NCBI RefSeq assembly: GCF_900113035.1
Contig: NZ_FONX01000015.1
Span: 1-64,000, forward strand
DNA from: Paracidovorax wautersii
GTDB taxonomy: Bacteria > Pseudomonadota > Gammaproteobacteria > Burkholderiales > Burkholderiaceae_C
Length of the DNA stretch: 64,000 nucleotides
Direction of reading: 5' to 3'
Within the stretch, counting starts at the first letter, position 1. The number at the start of each line of letters is the position of its first letter. Shown here piece after piece: positions 25,288 to 34,760 of the stretch. The notes beneath the pieces are model-generated. The model made no database searches and was not told the DNA's origin. It saw only the letters and a list, made by a program, of their open reading frames with translations. Position numbers and translations under genes: made by a program.

Positions 25288-25342
25288 GCTACCAAAACCA
25301 TAGCGGGGAGCGCTTGTGTATCAAGCACTCCCCGCTCTTTTT
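25288..25342 (+). terminator. Intrinsic terminator after the gamma-glutamyltransferase gene, repeat-family copy 2
   Basis: A first hairpin GCTA...TAGC (25288-25304) leads into a strong stem AGCGGGGAG+CGCTTG (25302-25316) with CAAGCA+CTCCCCGCT (25322-25336), a 5-nt loop and one mismatch, followed by CTTTTT. The CGCTTG...CAAGC and GCTA...TAGC parts are related to the dispersed repeats at 20352, 33979, 51214 and 61304. It ends just before the convergent EamA gene. Confidence 0.8.
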
Positions 25343-25346
25343 CCAT

Positions 25347-26264
25347 TCAACGCGTCTCGCGCACCGTGAGCCAGGCGCTGGCCGCGCCGCTGAGCACGAT
25401 GGCCGCGATGCCGGCCATGGCCCAGGGGTCGGGCACATGCCGGAACACCAGCCAGCCGGCCAGCATGGCGAAGCCGATCTGGCTGTAGAGGAAGGGCGCG
25501 AGGGTGACCGGCGTAGTGCGCGCGTAGGCCTGCATCAGCAGCATGTGGCCGCTGGCGCTGAGCAGCCCCATGAGCAGCATGCCCAGCCAGAGCCACAGGT
25601 CCTGGATCGGCGCCCAGGCGAAGGGCACGGCCAGCGACACCAGCGCGGTGGCCAGCCAGCCGGTGTAGAGCTGCGTGGTCGCCGGGCTCTCGCGCCCGGC
25701 CATGCGGCTGCTGACGACCTGGTAGCCGGTGTTGGTTGCCAGCAGGCACAGCGGCCAGACCAGCGCCCAGCCGAAGGCCTGCCCGCCCGGGCGGATAATG
25801 GCCAGCGTGCCCGCCAGCCCCAGCGCCACCAGCACCCAGCGCGGCGCGCTCACGCGCTGGTGCAGCCAGAGCGCGGCCACCACCGTCACGCAAAGGGGCG
25901 TGGTGGCGACGATGGCGGTGAACTCGGCCAGCGGCATGTGCAGGATGCTCAGCAGGCCGAACAGGCTCATGGCCGCGAACAGCACGGCGCGCAGCACCTG
26001 GAAGCGCGGCTGCGTGGTGCGCAGCACGCCCGGGCCTTCGCGGTGCAGCACGAAGGCGGTGGTGAGCAGGGTGTGGAACAGGTAGCGCGCCCAGAGCATC
26101 ATCACCAGCGGCACGGCGCTGCCGACCTGCTTGGTGGTGAGGTCCAGCAGCGCGAAGCAGGCGCAGGCCGCCACGGTGAGCGCGATGCCCGCCAGCGCCC
26201 CGCCCGGCCGGGCGCCGGGCGGCACGGTGGCCGAGGCGCCCCGGGCGCGGCCGTCCCCGGTCAT
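25347..26264 (-). CDS. EamA/DMT-family transporter
   Basis: The 305-residue membrane protein has about ten hydrophobic helices arranged as two EamA repeats (about 25-150 and 165-300), the pattern of drug/metabolite transporters. The N-terminal 22 residues are hydrophilic. The ATG at 26264 overlaps the queA stop (ATGA), so it is translated with queA. Substrate is unknown. Confidence 0.9.
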   Translation of the reverse strand: MTGDGRARGASATVPPGARPGGALAGIALTVAACACFALLDLTTKQVGSAVPLVMMLWARYLFHTLLTTAFVLHREGPGVLRTTQPRFQVLRAVLFAAMSLFGLLSILHMPLAEFTAIVATTPLCVTVVAALWLHQRVSAPRWVLVALGLAGTLAIIRPGGQAFGWALVWPLCLLATNTGYQVVSSRMAGRESPATTQLYTGWLATALVSLAVPFAWAPIQDLWLWLGMLLMGLLSASGHMLLMQAYARTTPVTLAPFLYSQIGFAMLAGWLVFRHVPDPWAMAGIAAIVLSGAASAWLTVRETR

Positions 26265-27415
26265 GCCACGCGCGGCCCGCTGCGTTCGAGCAGCATGGAG
26301 TCGCCATAGCTGAAGAAGCGGTAGCGCTGGGCGATGGCGTGGCGGTACAGGCCCATGACCTGAGCGTAGCCCGCGAAGGCGCTGACCAGCATCATCAGCG
26401 TGCTCTTGGGCAGGTGGAAGTTGGTGATGAGCAGGTCCACCACGCGAAAGCCGAAGCCCGGGGTGATGAAGATGTCGGTGTCGCCCGTGGCCTGGCCCGA
26501 GCGCGCCCACGATTCCAGCGTGCGCACGGTGGTCGTGCCCACCGCCACCACGCGCCCGCCGCGCTGGCGGCAGCGCTCCAGGGCGGCCAGCGTGGCCAGG
26601 GGCACCTCGTACCACTCGCTGTGCATGCGGTGCTCGGCCAGGTTCTCGGTCTTGACGGGCTGGAAGGTGCCGGCGCCCACGTGCAGGGTGACGCTGGCGC
26701 GCTCGATGCCGCGCGCGGCCAGGTCGGCCAGCACGGCCTCGTCGAAGTGCAGCGCGGCGGTGGGCGCGGCCACGGCGCCGGGGGCGCGGGCGAAGACGGT
26801 CTGATAGCGCTGGCTGTCCTCGGCCTCGTCGGGGTCGTGCTCGGCGTTCTGCTGGCGCTCGATGTAGGGCGGCAGCGGCAGGTGGCCGTGGCGCTCCATC
26901 AGCTCCCACGGGCTTTCGCCGGCCGGGCCGTGCAGCGCGAAGCGAAACAGCGGGCCGTTGTCGTCGGGCCAGCGGCCCAGCAGGGTGGCGTCGAAACCGC
27001 CCGCGGCGCGGCCGCCGGCCATCAGCACGGTGCTGCCGGGCAGCGGCTTCTTGCTGACCTTCATGTGGGCCACGACTTCGTTGCCGGTCAGCACCCGCTC
27101 GATCAGCAGTTCGAGCTTGCCGCCGCTGGCCTTCTCGCCGAAGAGCCGGGCCTTGACCACCCGGGTGTCGTTGAACACCAACAGGTCGCCCTCGCGCAGC
27201 AGGCCGGGCAGCTCGCGGAAGATGCGGTCGGCGGGCTCGCGGCTGCGGCCGTCGAGCAGGCGCGAGCCGCTGCGCTCGGGCGCCGGGTGCTGGGCGATGA
27301 GCTCGGGCGGCAGCGCGAAGTCGAAGTCGCTGAGGGTGAAGGTGCGCGCGGGCGCGGCGGGGGCCTCGGCGCTGGGCGAGGACGAATTCGAAGGGGAGGA
27401 AAGGGGCGTCTGCAT
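26261..27415 (-). CDS. queA: S-adenosylmethionine:tRNA ribosyltransferase-isomerase
   Basis: QueA adds the ribosyl part of SAM to preQ1 in tRNA, making epoxyqueuosine. The 384-residue protein has [14 protein letters not shown], the [17 protein letters not shown] motif, [13 protein letters not shown] and [11 protein letters not shown]. The first 25 residues are Ser/Pro/Ala-rich; the ATG at 27415 is chosen because it has a GGAGGAAAGG-like purine tract nearby only on the other strand and no better start exists before FTLSDFDF. The EamA gene is coupled downstream; tgt is not in the window. Confidence 0.95.
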   Translation of the reverse strand: MQTPLSSPSNSSSPSAEAPAAPARTFTLSDFDFALPPELIAQHPAPERSGSRLLDGRSREPADRIFRELPGLLREGDLLVFNDTRVVKARLFGEKASGGKLELLIERVLTGNEVVAHMKVSKKPLPGSTVLMAGGRAAGGFDATLLGRWPDDNGPLFRFALHGPAGESPWELMERHGHLPLPPYIERQQNAEHDPDEAEDSQRYQTVFARAPGAVAAPTAALHFDEAVLADLAARGIERASVTLHVGAGTFQPVKTENLAEHRMHSEWYEVPLATLAALERCRQRGGRVVAVGTTTVRTLESWARSGQATGDTDIFITPGFGFRVVDLLITNFHLPKSTLMMLVSAFAGYAQVMGLYRHAIAQRYRFFSYGDSMLLERSGPRVA

Positions 27416-27534
27416 GTCACTTGAGGGCCTGACAGGCCCGTGCCAAGGAGGGGGAGAGTCGGGGAAAGGAAGGAACAGGCGAAGCGGGCGATTGGCGCCC
27501 GCTCCCTGCGCCGGATTCTCCCACGCAGCGGCCT

Positions 27535-28830
27535 TCAGCCTTGCGGGCCGGCCCAGAGCCCCGAGAGGTCGGTGAAGCCCCAGCTCGACGGGTCTTCGCG
27601 GGCGACGATGCGTTCGTTGCAGCCCGGCGCGGCCAGGTTCACCTGCTCGGGGGTGATGCGCAGGCCGGACTTGGTGGAGAAGAACACGTTCACGTAGGGC
27701 GCGGTCAGCGCCTGGCCGGACTGCTTCATGACCACGCCCAGGCGCCCGGAGGTCAGCCGCACCAGCGAGCCCACCGGGTAGATGCCGATGCTCTTGACGA
27801 AGGCCTGGAAGAGCCGCGGATCGAAGTGCGCCGGGCCCCACTCCGCCATGCGGCGCACGGATTCGGCCGGGTCCCAGCCGCGCTTGTAGGGGCGATCGGA
27901 GGTGATGGCGTCATAGACGTCGCAGATGGCCGCCATGCGGGCGATCAGACTGATGCCCTCGCCCTGCTGGCGGTGCGGATAGCCGGTGCCGTCCATCTTC
28001 TCGTGGTGGTGCAGGCAGGCTTCGAGCACGGGCGCGGACACGCCGCCGACCTCCTGCAGCATGGCGTGGCCTTCCACGGGGTGCTCGCGCACAACGGCGA
28101 ATTCCTCGTCGGTGAGCTTGCCGGGCTTGTTCAGGATGTCCAGCGGGATCGCCGCCTTGCCCAGGTCGTGCAGCAGGCCGGCCATGCCCGCCTGGCGCAC
28201 GTCGTCCTCGGGCAGCTTGACCTGCCGGGCCAGCGCCACCATCAGCGCGCAGACGGCCACCGAATGCATGTAGGTGTAGTCGTCCGCCGTCTTCAGGCGC
28301 GCCAGGCTGATGAGCGCGCTGGGGTTGCGGGTGACGGAGGCGGCGATCTCGTTGACCAGATCCTGCGCGCCGGACGCATCGACGGCGCGCCCCATGCGCG
28401 CCTCGGCGAACATGCTGGTCACGGCCTCGCGCGCGCGATTGCAGATCAGCGCGGCGGCGCGTAGTTCGGCCTCCATGGAGGTCGGTGCGGTGCTGCGCGC
28501 CGGCGCGGGAGCCGGGGCGGGCGGGGGCGGAGGCGGTGGCGGAGGCAGCGCGAAGGCCTCCTCGGCGGCTTCCGCCATCTCGGCGAACTGGCTGTCGATC
28601 TGGGAGTCGGCCTCTTCGCGGCTGACGCCGGCCACGCCGCTGGCCACGTCCAGGCCGCGCGAGGTGTCGATCCAGACCTCGCGGATGGCGGTATCGCGGA
28701 TGCGGGCCAGATCCTTCGGGTCTTTCAGCACGAAGCCGGTGCGCCAGAATGGATGGTCCATCCACGAGCCGCAGAACTGGTGCAAATACATGCCCAGGGA
28801 AAGATCTCTGACGCTGATTCGCTTGAGCAT
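27535..28830 (-). CDS. HD-GYP domain protein with DUF3391, probable c-di-GMP phosphodiesterase
   Basis: The 431-residue protein has an N-terminal DUF3391-type domain (about 1-85, [14 protein letters not shown]), a Pro/Ala linker with nine consecutive prolines near residue 100, and an HD-GYP domain (about 130-330). Catalytic motifs are intact: [16 protein letters not shown] and the downstream [14 protein letters not shown] enzymes hydrolyse c-di-GMP to GMP. It lies alone, divergent from recG, and adds a second c-di-GMP degrading activity to the window. The ATG at 28830 is preferred to an upstream GTG at 28863. Confidence 0.92.
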   Translation of the reverse strand: MLKRISVRDLSLGMYLHQFCGSWMDHPFWRTGFVLKDPKDLARIRDTAIREVWIDTSRGLDVASGVAGVSREEADSQIDSQFAEMAEAAEEAFALPPPPPPPPPAPAPAPARSTAPTSMEAELRAAALICNRAREAVTSMFAEARMGRAVDASGAQDLVNEIAASVTRNPSALISLARLKTADDYTYMHSVAVCALMVALARQVKLPEDDVRQAGMAGLLHDLGKAAIPLDILNKPGKLTDEEFAVVREHPVEGHAMLQEVGGVSAPVLEACLHHHEKMDGTGYPHRQQGEGISLIARMAAICDVYDAITSDRPYKRGWDPAESVRRMAEWGPAHFDPRLFQAFVKSIGIYPVGSLVRLTSGRLGVVMKQSGQALTAPYVNVFFSTKSGLRITPEQVNLAAPGCNERIVAREDPSSWGFTDLSGLWAGPQG

Positions 28831-28947
28831 GATGCCGACTGGCCCACTTGCTGCAGGCACCAATACAGGTTAGGGAAAACCAAGGGGGAGGGCCATGGTA
28901 GCCTTTTCCCCCGATGATTGATTGCAAATTATTACAAACCCATTCCC

Positions 28948-31119
28948 ATGCCTCGTGCCCGCAGTGACAGCGCCGCGCCGCAGCCCGCCGCTGCGGTAGA
29001 AGCGCCCCCCGCAGCGGCCGCGGCGCCCCGCAAGCAGCCCAGCCCCGCTCAGAAGGCGCTGCACAAGCTCGGGCTGGTGCGCGACATCGACCTGGCCCTG
29101 CACCTGCCGCTGCGCTACGAGGACGAGACCCGCATCACGCCCATCCGCAACGCGCGCGACGGCGACACGGTGCAGATCGAGGCCACGGTGGTCTCCAGCG
29201 AGATCTCGCTGCGCCCGCGCCGCCAGCTGGTGGTGACGGTGGAAGACGACACCGGCAGCTGCGAGCTGCGCTTCTTCAGCTTCTACCCCTCGCACCAGAA
29301 GACCATGGCCGTGGGCGCGCGCCTGCGCGTGCGCGGCGAGATCAAGGGCGGCTTCTGGGGCCGGCAGATGCTGCACCCGGCCTTCCGGCTGGCGGGCGGC
29401 GAGCTGCCGGCCGCGCTCACGCCCATCTACCCCACCGTGGCGCAGCTGCCCCAGGCCTATCTGCGCCGGGCCGTGGCGGGCGCGCTGGTGCGGGTGGACC
29501 TGTCCGACACCCTGCCCCCCGGCGCCCAGCCGCCCGTGCAGATGGCCTATGGCCCGGATGGCTCGCAGCGCTTGTGGAAGCTGCGCGAGGCGCTATGGTT
29601 CCTGCACCACCCCACGCCCGACGTCGCGCTGGCCACGCTGCAGGACCACAGCCACCCCGCCTGGCAGCGGCTCAAGGCCGAGGAACTGCTGGCCCAGCAG
29701 CTGTCGCAGCAGCGCTCCAAGCGCGAACGCGACCAGCTGCGCGCCCCGGTGCTGCGCCCGCAGGCCGGCGCGGGCGCCACGCCCCTGCACGAACAGCTGC
29801 TGGCCGCCCTGCCCTTCGGCCTGACGGGCGCCCAGCACCGCGTGGGCGAGGAGATCGCCCACGACCTGGCCCGCCCCGTGCCCATGCACCGGCTGCTGCA
29901 GGGCGACGTGGGCTCGGGCAAGACCGTGGTGGCGGCTCTCGCCGCCGCCGTGTGCATGGACGCGGGCTGGCAATGCGCGCTGATGGCGCCCACCGAGATC
30001 CTGGCCGAGCAGCACTTCGCCAAGCTGGTCGGCTGGCTGGAGCCGTTGCTGGCCGCCAGCGGCCGGCGCATCGCCTGGCTGGCCGGCGGACAGAAGAAGA
30101 AGGAACGCGCCGCCATGCTGGCGCTGGCCGAAAGCGGCGAGGCCGCGCTGGTGGTGGGCACGCACGCCGTCATCCAGGAACAGGTGCGCTTCAAGAACCT
30201 GGCGCTGGCCGTGATCGACGAGCAGCACCGCTTCGGCGTGGCCCAGCGCCTGGCGCTGCGCAAGAAGCTGGAGCACCACGGCATGGAGCCGCATCTCCTG
30301 ATGATGAGCGCCACGCCCATCCCGCGCACACTGGCCATGAGCTACTACGCCGACCTGGACGTCTCCACCATCGACGAGCTGCCGCCCGGGCGCACGCCCA
30401 TCGTCACCAAGCTCATCGCCGACAGCCGCAAGGACGAGGTGATCGAGCGCATCGGCGCCCAGGTGGCGGGCGGGCGGCAGGTCTATTGGGTCTGCCCGCT
30501 GATCGAGGAGAGCGAGGCGCTGGACCTCTCCAACGCCACCGCCACCCATGCCGACCTCGCCGAGGCCCTGCCCGGCGTGCAGGTCGGCCTGCTGCATTCG
30601 CGCATGCCCGGCGCCGAGAAGAAGGCGGTGATGGAGCAGTTCAAGAGCGGTGCGATGGGCGTGCTCGTCTCCACCACCGTGATCGAAGTGGGCGTGGACG
30701 TGCCCAACGCTTCGCTCATGGTGATCGAGCATGCCGAACGCTTCGGCCTGAGCCAGCTGCACCAGCTGCGCGGGCGCGTGGGGCGCGGCGCGGCGGCCTC
30801 GGCCTGCGTGCTGCTCTATTCCACTGGCGACAGCGGCCGCCTGGGCGAGACCGCCCGCGACCGCCTCAAGGCCATGGCCGAGACCAACGACGGCTTCGAG
30901 ATCGCCCGGCGCGACCTGGACATCCGCGGCCCCGGCGAATTCCTGGGCGCGCGCCAGTCGGGCGACGCGCTGCTGCGCTTCGCCGACCTGGCCACCGACG
31001 GCTTGCTGCTGGACTGGGCCCGCGAGCAGGCCGCGCTCATGCTGGACCGCTATCCCGAGCTGGCCGAGCGCCACGTGCAGCGCTGGCTGGGTGGGCGCTC
31101 GGACTACCTGAAGGCCTGA
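28948..31119 (+). CDS. recG: ATP-dependent DNA helicase RecG
   Basis: RecG remodels stalled replication forks and branched DNA. The 723-residue protein has an OB-fold wedge domain (about 50-150), the Walker A motif GDVGSGKT (about 318-325), DEQHRFG as motif II, SATPIPRTLA as motif III and the C-terminal helicase and TRG segments. The Ala/Pro-rich first 30 residues precede the conserved region; ATG 28948 is the first in frame. Length is normal. It shares a short intergenic region with the divergent HD-GYP gene. Confidence 0.96.
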   Translation: MPRARSDSAAPQPAAAVEAPPAAAAAPRKQPSPAQKALHKLGLVRDIDLALHLPLRYEDETRITPIRNARDGDTVQIEATVVSSEISLRPRRQLVVTVEDDTGSCELRFFSFYPSHQKTMAVGARLRVRGEIKGGFWGRQMLHPAFRLAGGELPAALTPIYPTVAQLPQAYLRRAVAGALVRVDLSDTLPPGAQPPVQMAYGPDGSQRLWKLREALWFLHHPTPDVALATLQDHSHPAWQRLKAEELLAQQLSQQRSKRERDQLRAPVLRPQAGAGATPLHEQLLAALPFGLTGAQHRVGEEIAHDLARPVPMHRLLQGDVGSGKTVVAALAAAVCMDAGWQCALMAPTEILAEQHFAKLVGWLEPLLAASGRRIAWLAGGQKKKERAAMLALAESGEAALVVGTHAVIQEQVRFKNLALAVIDEQHRFGVAQRLALRKKLEHHGMEPHLLMMSATPIPRTLAMSYYADLDVSTIDELPPGRTPIVTKLIADSRKDEVIERIGAQVAGGRQVYWVCPLIEESEALDLSNATATHADLAEALPGVQVGLLHSRMPGAEKKAVMEQFKSGAMGVLVSTTVIEVGVDVPNASLMVIEHAERFGLSQLHQLRGRVGRGAAASACVLLYSTGDSGRLGETARDRLKAMAETNDGFEIARRDLDIRGPGEFLGARQSGDALLRFADLATDGLLLDWAREQAALMLDRYPELAERHVQRWLGGRSDYLKA

Positions 31120-31332
31120 CGGCAGGCAAGGTGCAGCCGACGACCCGGTACCTATCGCAGACGAGACAGTCACTATTGACGAGGAAAATCGGCAATAGGA
31201 ATGGAAAGCGGTTACGCTTGCCCCCTTTGGATGGGCGGCCCCTGCTGTAAGCACGCTATTGCGAGCCCCTGCGCGCATCAGGGCGCGGCGTGACGCAGTG
31301 CCGATGCGCCGCCCTCTTCCGCCCCAACGCCC
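31120..31332 (+). promoter_or_regulatory. recG-oxyR intergenic region with spaced CTAT/ATAG elements
   Basis: CTAT occurs at 31152 and 31173 and ATAG at 31195, so three tetramers are spaced 21 and 22 bp. CTATTG (31173-31178) and CAATAG (31193-31198) are inverted around a 14-bp spacer. OxyR is known to contact ATAG-type tetramers at helical spacing, so this may be an autoregulatory site for the oxyR gene that follows. The orientation differs from the classical ATAG...CTAT order, so the call is weak. Confidence 0.35.
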
Positions 31333-32298
31333 ATGACTCTCACAGAACTCAAGTACATCGTCGCCGTCGCCCGCGAAAAGCACTTCGGCCGCGCCGCGGA
31401 TGCGTGCTACGTCTCGCAACCCACGCTGTCGGTCGCCGTCAAGAAGCTGGAAGACGAGCTGGAAGTGAAGCTCTTCGAACGCAGCGCGGGCGATGTCTCG
31501 GTCACCGCGCTGGGTGAAGACATCGTGCGCCAGGCGCAGAGCGTGCTGGAACAGGCCGCCGCCATCAAGGAAATCGCCAAGCGCGGCAAGGACCCGCTGG
31601 CCGGCGTGCTGACCCTGGGCGTGATCTACACCATCGGCCCCTACCTGCTGCCCGAGCTGGTGCGCCACGCCATCGCCCGCACGCCGCAGATGCCGCTGAT
31701 GCTGCAGGAGAACTTCACCGTCAAGCTGCTCGAAATGCTGCGTACCGGCGAAATCGATTGCGCCATCATCGCCGAGCCGTTTCCGGACACCGGCCTGGCC
31801 ATGGCGCCGCTCTACGACGAGCCCTTCCTCGCCGCCGTGCCGAGCAGCCACCCGCTGGCCCAGCAGAAGTCCGTCTCGGCATCGCAGCTCAAGAGCGAAA
31901 CCATGCTGCTGCTGGGCGCCGGCCACTGCTTCCGCGACCATGTGCTGGAGGTGTGCCCCGAATTCGCGCGCTACGCCAGCAACGCCGAAGGCATCCGCCG
32001 CACCTTCGAAGGCTCGTCGCTGGAAACCATCAAGCACATGGTCTCGGCCGGCATGGGCGTGACCCTGGTGCCGCGCCTGTCGGTGCCGCGCGACGCGCTG
32101 GCCACCGGCTCGCGCCGCCGCAAGAGCGACGACACGCACATCCGCTACCTGCCCATCGCCGAAGACGACGGCAGCGCCCCGCCCATGCGCCGGGTGGTGC
32201 TGGCCTGGCGGCGCAGCTTCACGCGCTACGAGGCCATCGCCGCGCTGCGCAACGCCGTCTATGCCTGCGAGCTGCCGGGCGTGACGCGCCTGTCCTGA
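31333..32298 (+). CDS. oxyR: OxyR hydrogen-peroxide-sensing LysR-type regulator
   Basis: The 321-residue LysR-family protein has the DNA-binding helix-turn-helix at about 15-40 ([19 protein letters not shown]). The redox cysteines are exactly in place: Cys199 in GAGHCFRDH and Cys208 in LEVCPEF, the same numbers as in E. coli OxyR. Peroxide makes the 199-208 disulfide and activates transcription of antioxidant genes. The dps gene directly downstream is a classic OxyR target, so regulator and target are neighbours here. Confidence 0.95.
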   Translation: MTLTELKYIVAVAREKHFGRAADACYVSQPTLSVAVKKLEDELEVKLFERSAGDVSVTALGEDIVRQAQSVLEQAAAIKEIAKRGKDPLAGVLTLGVIYTIGPYLLPELVRHAIARTPQMPLMLQENFTVKLLEMLRTGEIDCAIIAEPFPDTGLAMAPLYDEPFLAAVPSSHPLAQQKSVSASQLKSETMLLLGAGHCFRDHVLEVCPEFARYASNAEGIRRTFEGSSLETIKHMVSAGMGVTLVPRLSVPRDALATGSRRRKSDDTHIRYLPIAEDDGSAPPMRRVVLAWRRSFTRYEAIAALRNAVYACELPGVTRLS

Positions 32299-32479
32299 CG
32301 CGCCAGCGGGGCCGGGCGGCGACCCGCCATGGCCCACGGCGCCTGCGGGCAAGCCCCGCACCACGCCGCCGTCGGGCCGGGCTTGCGCTACAGTCTTTGC
32401 CGATCGTCCGCAGCGCGTGCCTGCACCGCCCCTTCGCAGCGCGCGCCCTTGCTTTTCACACCCAGGAGGTTGTTTCACC

Positions 32480-32998
32480 ATGGCCAAAGCCCCCAGCAAG
32501 ACCGCCGTCAGCAAGACCGGCGCCCCCCGCATCAACATCGGCATCAGCGACAAGGACCGCGCCGCCATCGCCCAGGGCCTGTCGCGCCTGCTGGCCGACA
32601 CCTACACGCTGTACCTGACCACGCACAACTTCCACTGGAACGTGACCGGCCCCATGTTCAACACGCTGCACACCATGTTCATGGGGCAGTACACCGAGCT
32701 GTGGAACGCCGTGGACCCGGTGGCCGAGCGCATCCGCTCGCTGGGCCACCCCGCGCCGGGCTCCTACGCCCAGTTCGGCAAGCTGACCTCGCTGCCCGAC
32801 GTGCCGACCGAGCCGCCCCACGCGCTGGAAATGGTCCGCATCCTGGTCGAAGGCCATGAAGCCGTGGCCCGCACCGCGCGCGAACTCTTCCCCATCGCCG
32901 ACAAGGCCAGCGACGAGCCCACGGCCGACCTGCTGACCCAGCGCCTGACGGTGCACGAGCAGACCGCCTGGATGCTGCGCTCGCTGCTCGAAGAGTAA
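32480..32998 (+). CDS. dps: Dps DNA-protecting ferritin-like protein
   Basis: Dps dodecamers oxidise and store iron, removing peroxide and shielding DNA. The 172-residue protein has the family signature [11 protein letters not shown] (H49, H52), a following His64, and D79/E83 in DPVAERI, which form the inter-subunit ferroxidase site. A Lys-rich N-terminal tail (about 1-15) could bind DNA. A strong AGGAGG lies at 32464-32469. It follows oxyR by 181 bp; an OxyR site is likely but I cannot point to one. Confidence 0.95.
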   Translation: MAKAPSKTAVSKTGAPRINIGISDKDRAAIAQGLSRLLADTYTLYLTTHNFHWNVTGPMFNTLHTMFMGQYTELWNAVDPVAERIRSLGHPAPGSYAQFGKLTSLPDVPTEPPHALEMVRILVEGHEAVARTARELFPIADKASDEPTADLLTQRLTVHEQTAWMLRSLLEE

Positions 32999-33033
32999 AT
33001 TCGGCGCTTGCTGCGCCAAGCAGCCCACCGGAC

Positions 33034-33055
33034 AACGCCCGCCCTCGCGGGCGTT
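33034..33055 (+). terminator. Possible terminator after dps
   Basis: Stem AACGCCCGC (33034-33042) pairs perfectly with GCGGGCGTT (33047-33055) around a 4-nt loop. Only a weak pyrimidine/T tract follows (CCCATTTCC), so it may only partly stop transcription before ubiA. Confidence 0.45.
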
Positions 33056-33084
33056 CCCATTTCCAGTTCGGACGATTTCGCACC

Positions 33085-33975
33085 ATGCCCTCCAACACTG
33101 CCGCTGCGCCCACGCCTCCGCGATCCCGCCTGTCGCTCTACCTCGACCTGATCCGCTGGAACCGCCCGGCCGGCTGGCTGCTGCTGCTCTGGCCCACGCT
33201 GTCGGCGCTGTGGATCGCGGCCGGGGGCTTTCCCGGCTGGCACCTGCTGGTGGTGTTCACGCTGGGCACCATCCTCATGCGCAGTGCCGGCTGCTGCGTG
33301 AACGACGTGGCCGACCGGCGCTTCGACCGCCACGTCAAGCGCACGGCCCAGCGGCCCGTGACCAGCGGCGCCGTGTCGGTGCGCGAGGCGCTGGCCGTGG
33401 GCGCCGCGCTGGCCCTGGCGGCCTTCGCCCTGGTGCTGACGACCAACGCGGCGACCATCGCCTGGTCGGTACCCGCGCTGGCCGTGACGCTGGCCTACCC
33501 CTATGCCAAGCGTTTCGTCTCCATGCCCCAGGCGGTGCTGGGCGTGGCCTTCAGCATGGGCATCCCCATGGCCTTCACGGCCGTGGGCCGCGACGTGCCC
33601 TGGCTGGCCTTCTGGCTGGTGCTGGGCAACCTGTTCTGGGTGCTGGCCTACGACACCGAATACGCCATGGTGGACCGCGACGACGACCTGAAGATCGGCA
33701 TGAAGACCTCGGCCATCACGCTGGGGCGCTGGGACGTGCCGGCGGTGATGGCGTTCTACCTGCTGCTGCTGGCGATCTGGGGGGTGGTGCTGGCGCCGCT
33801 GGGGTTGGGGGTGGCCTGGTATCTGGGGCTCGGGGTGGCGCTGGCGCAGGTGGGGTGGCACTGGACGCTGATTCGCGGGAGGACGCGGGAGGGGTGTTTT
33901 GCTGCTTTCAGGGCGAATCACTGGGTCGGGTTTGCCTTGTTTGCGGGGGTGGTGCTGGGGTTTGCCTTTCGGTGA
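33085..33975 (+). CDS. ubiA: 4-hydroxybenzoate polyprenyltransferase
   Basis: UbiA prenylates 4-hydroxybenzoate in ubiquinone synthesis at the inner membrane. The 296-residue protein has about eight hydrophobic helices and both Asp-rich motifs: [15 protein letters not shown] (about 72-86) and [16 protein letters not shown] (about 190-205). The C-terminal 90 bp and the DNA beyond drop in GC compared with the body of the gene. A degenerate copy of the dispersed repeat follows its stop within a few bases. Confidence 0.96.
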   Translation: MPSNTAAAPTPPRSRLSLYLDLIRWNRPAGWLLLLWPTLSALWIAAGGFPGWHLLVVFTLGTILMRSAGCCVNDVADRRFDRHVKRTAQRPVTSGAVSVREALAVGAALALAAFALVLTTNAATIAWSVPALAVTLAYPYAKRFVSMPQAVLGVAFSMGIPMAFTAVGRDVPWLAFWLVLGNLFWVLAYDTEYAMVDRDDDLKIGMKTSAITLGRWDVPAVMAFYLLLLAIWGVVLAPLGLGVAWYLGLGVALAQVGWHWTLIRGRTREGCFAAFRANHWVGFALFAGVVLGFAFR

Positions 33976-33978
33976 TTT

Positions 33979-34019
33979 GCTACTTTTTTCGTAGCTTCAG
34001 GCGATTGTTCTTCCTGGGC
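33979..34019 (+). repeat. Dispersed repeat, degenerate copy 3
   Basis: Hairpin GCTAC (33979-33983) with GTAGC (33991-33995) is followed by GCGATTGTTCTTCCTGGGC (34001-34019), which matches the family 19-mer at 14 of 19 positions. It comes directly after the ubiA stop and may assist termination. Confidence 0.5.
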
Positions 34020-34033
34020 TCTGAGCTTATTTA

Positions 34034-34740
34034 GGGCTTTTTTGGCGTTGCTTCCCGGGGTTCGGGATGTGCGCCCGACAGCGCACTCACTTTCTTTTGC
34101 TTCGCCAAAAGAAAGTGAGCAAAGAAAAGGCGACCCTGCTGTGCGTGTCCCTTCGCTGCGCTACGGGCAACCTGCGATGCTCGGTCGGCGGGTGCTGCCG
34201 CAGAACTCACTACGCGCTGGCGCGCTCCGTTCAAACATGCTGCGGCAAGTCAGTGCACGAAGTGCGTGTGTCCTGCGGCACACGCACGCACCCGCCGCCC
34301 TGCGCTTCTCGGCACGCACAGAAGGGAGTGGGGAACCAGTCGGGCCATCGCTGCGCTCGGCCCTCGCACGGGGAAAGCCCAGCGCAGCGCGAAGCGCGCG
34401 CGATGTGGGCCGAGCGAAGCAATGGCCCGTGTGCGGGTTTCCACCCCTGCTGGCTGCGCCTGCGGCGGGGTGCTTGCGGGGTGCGCATGCGCGTCGAAGC
34501 GCGCATGCCTCGTGCTCTGACTCGCCGCGGCTGTCCGAACGAAGCGCTGCAAGCGCGAAGTGAGTTCTGCGGCGGCACCCCGCAAGCGCCCCGCCGCAGG
34601 TCTGCCCCGTAGCGAATGCGTAGGGGTCGCAGACTGGGGGTCGCCTTTCTTTTGGGTACTTTTCTTTGGCGAAGCAAAGAAAAGTACCTCGCCCGCCGGG
34701 GCGAGACCCGGCCCCGGGAAACAACCACTCAACAAAACCC
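34034..34740. repeat. About 700-bp imperfect palindromic element between convergent genes
   Basis: The element is an imperfect inverted repeat over its whole length, with one axis near 34386. Matching pairs are: TTCCCGGG (34052) with CCCGGGAA (34713); 14-bp hairpins at 34086-34119 and 34655-34688, each with a 6-nt loop; CAGAACTCA (34201) with TGAGTTCTG (34561); and 22-bp inner arms 34342-34363 with 34407-34428 (three mismatches). Every pair has its midpoint at 34385-34387. It fills the gap between ubiA (plus) and the SulP gene (minus). Open frames of 60-200 codons on both strands inside it resemble each other because of the symmetry and are not convincing genes. Confidence 0.8.
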
Positions 34741-34760
34741 AGCAACAAGCAGAGCAGGAA

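Noticed and set aside
27485-27503. GCGGGCG/CGCCCGC hairpin between queA and the HD-GYP gene as a terminator
   Set aside because: No T-tract follows on either strand, so it is not supported as an intrinsic terminator.
29593-32601. A 1002-codon open frame on the minus strand opposite recG and oxyR
   Set aside because: Same effect; the plus-strand genes have complete motifs and this translation has none.
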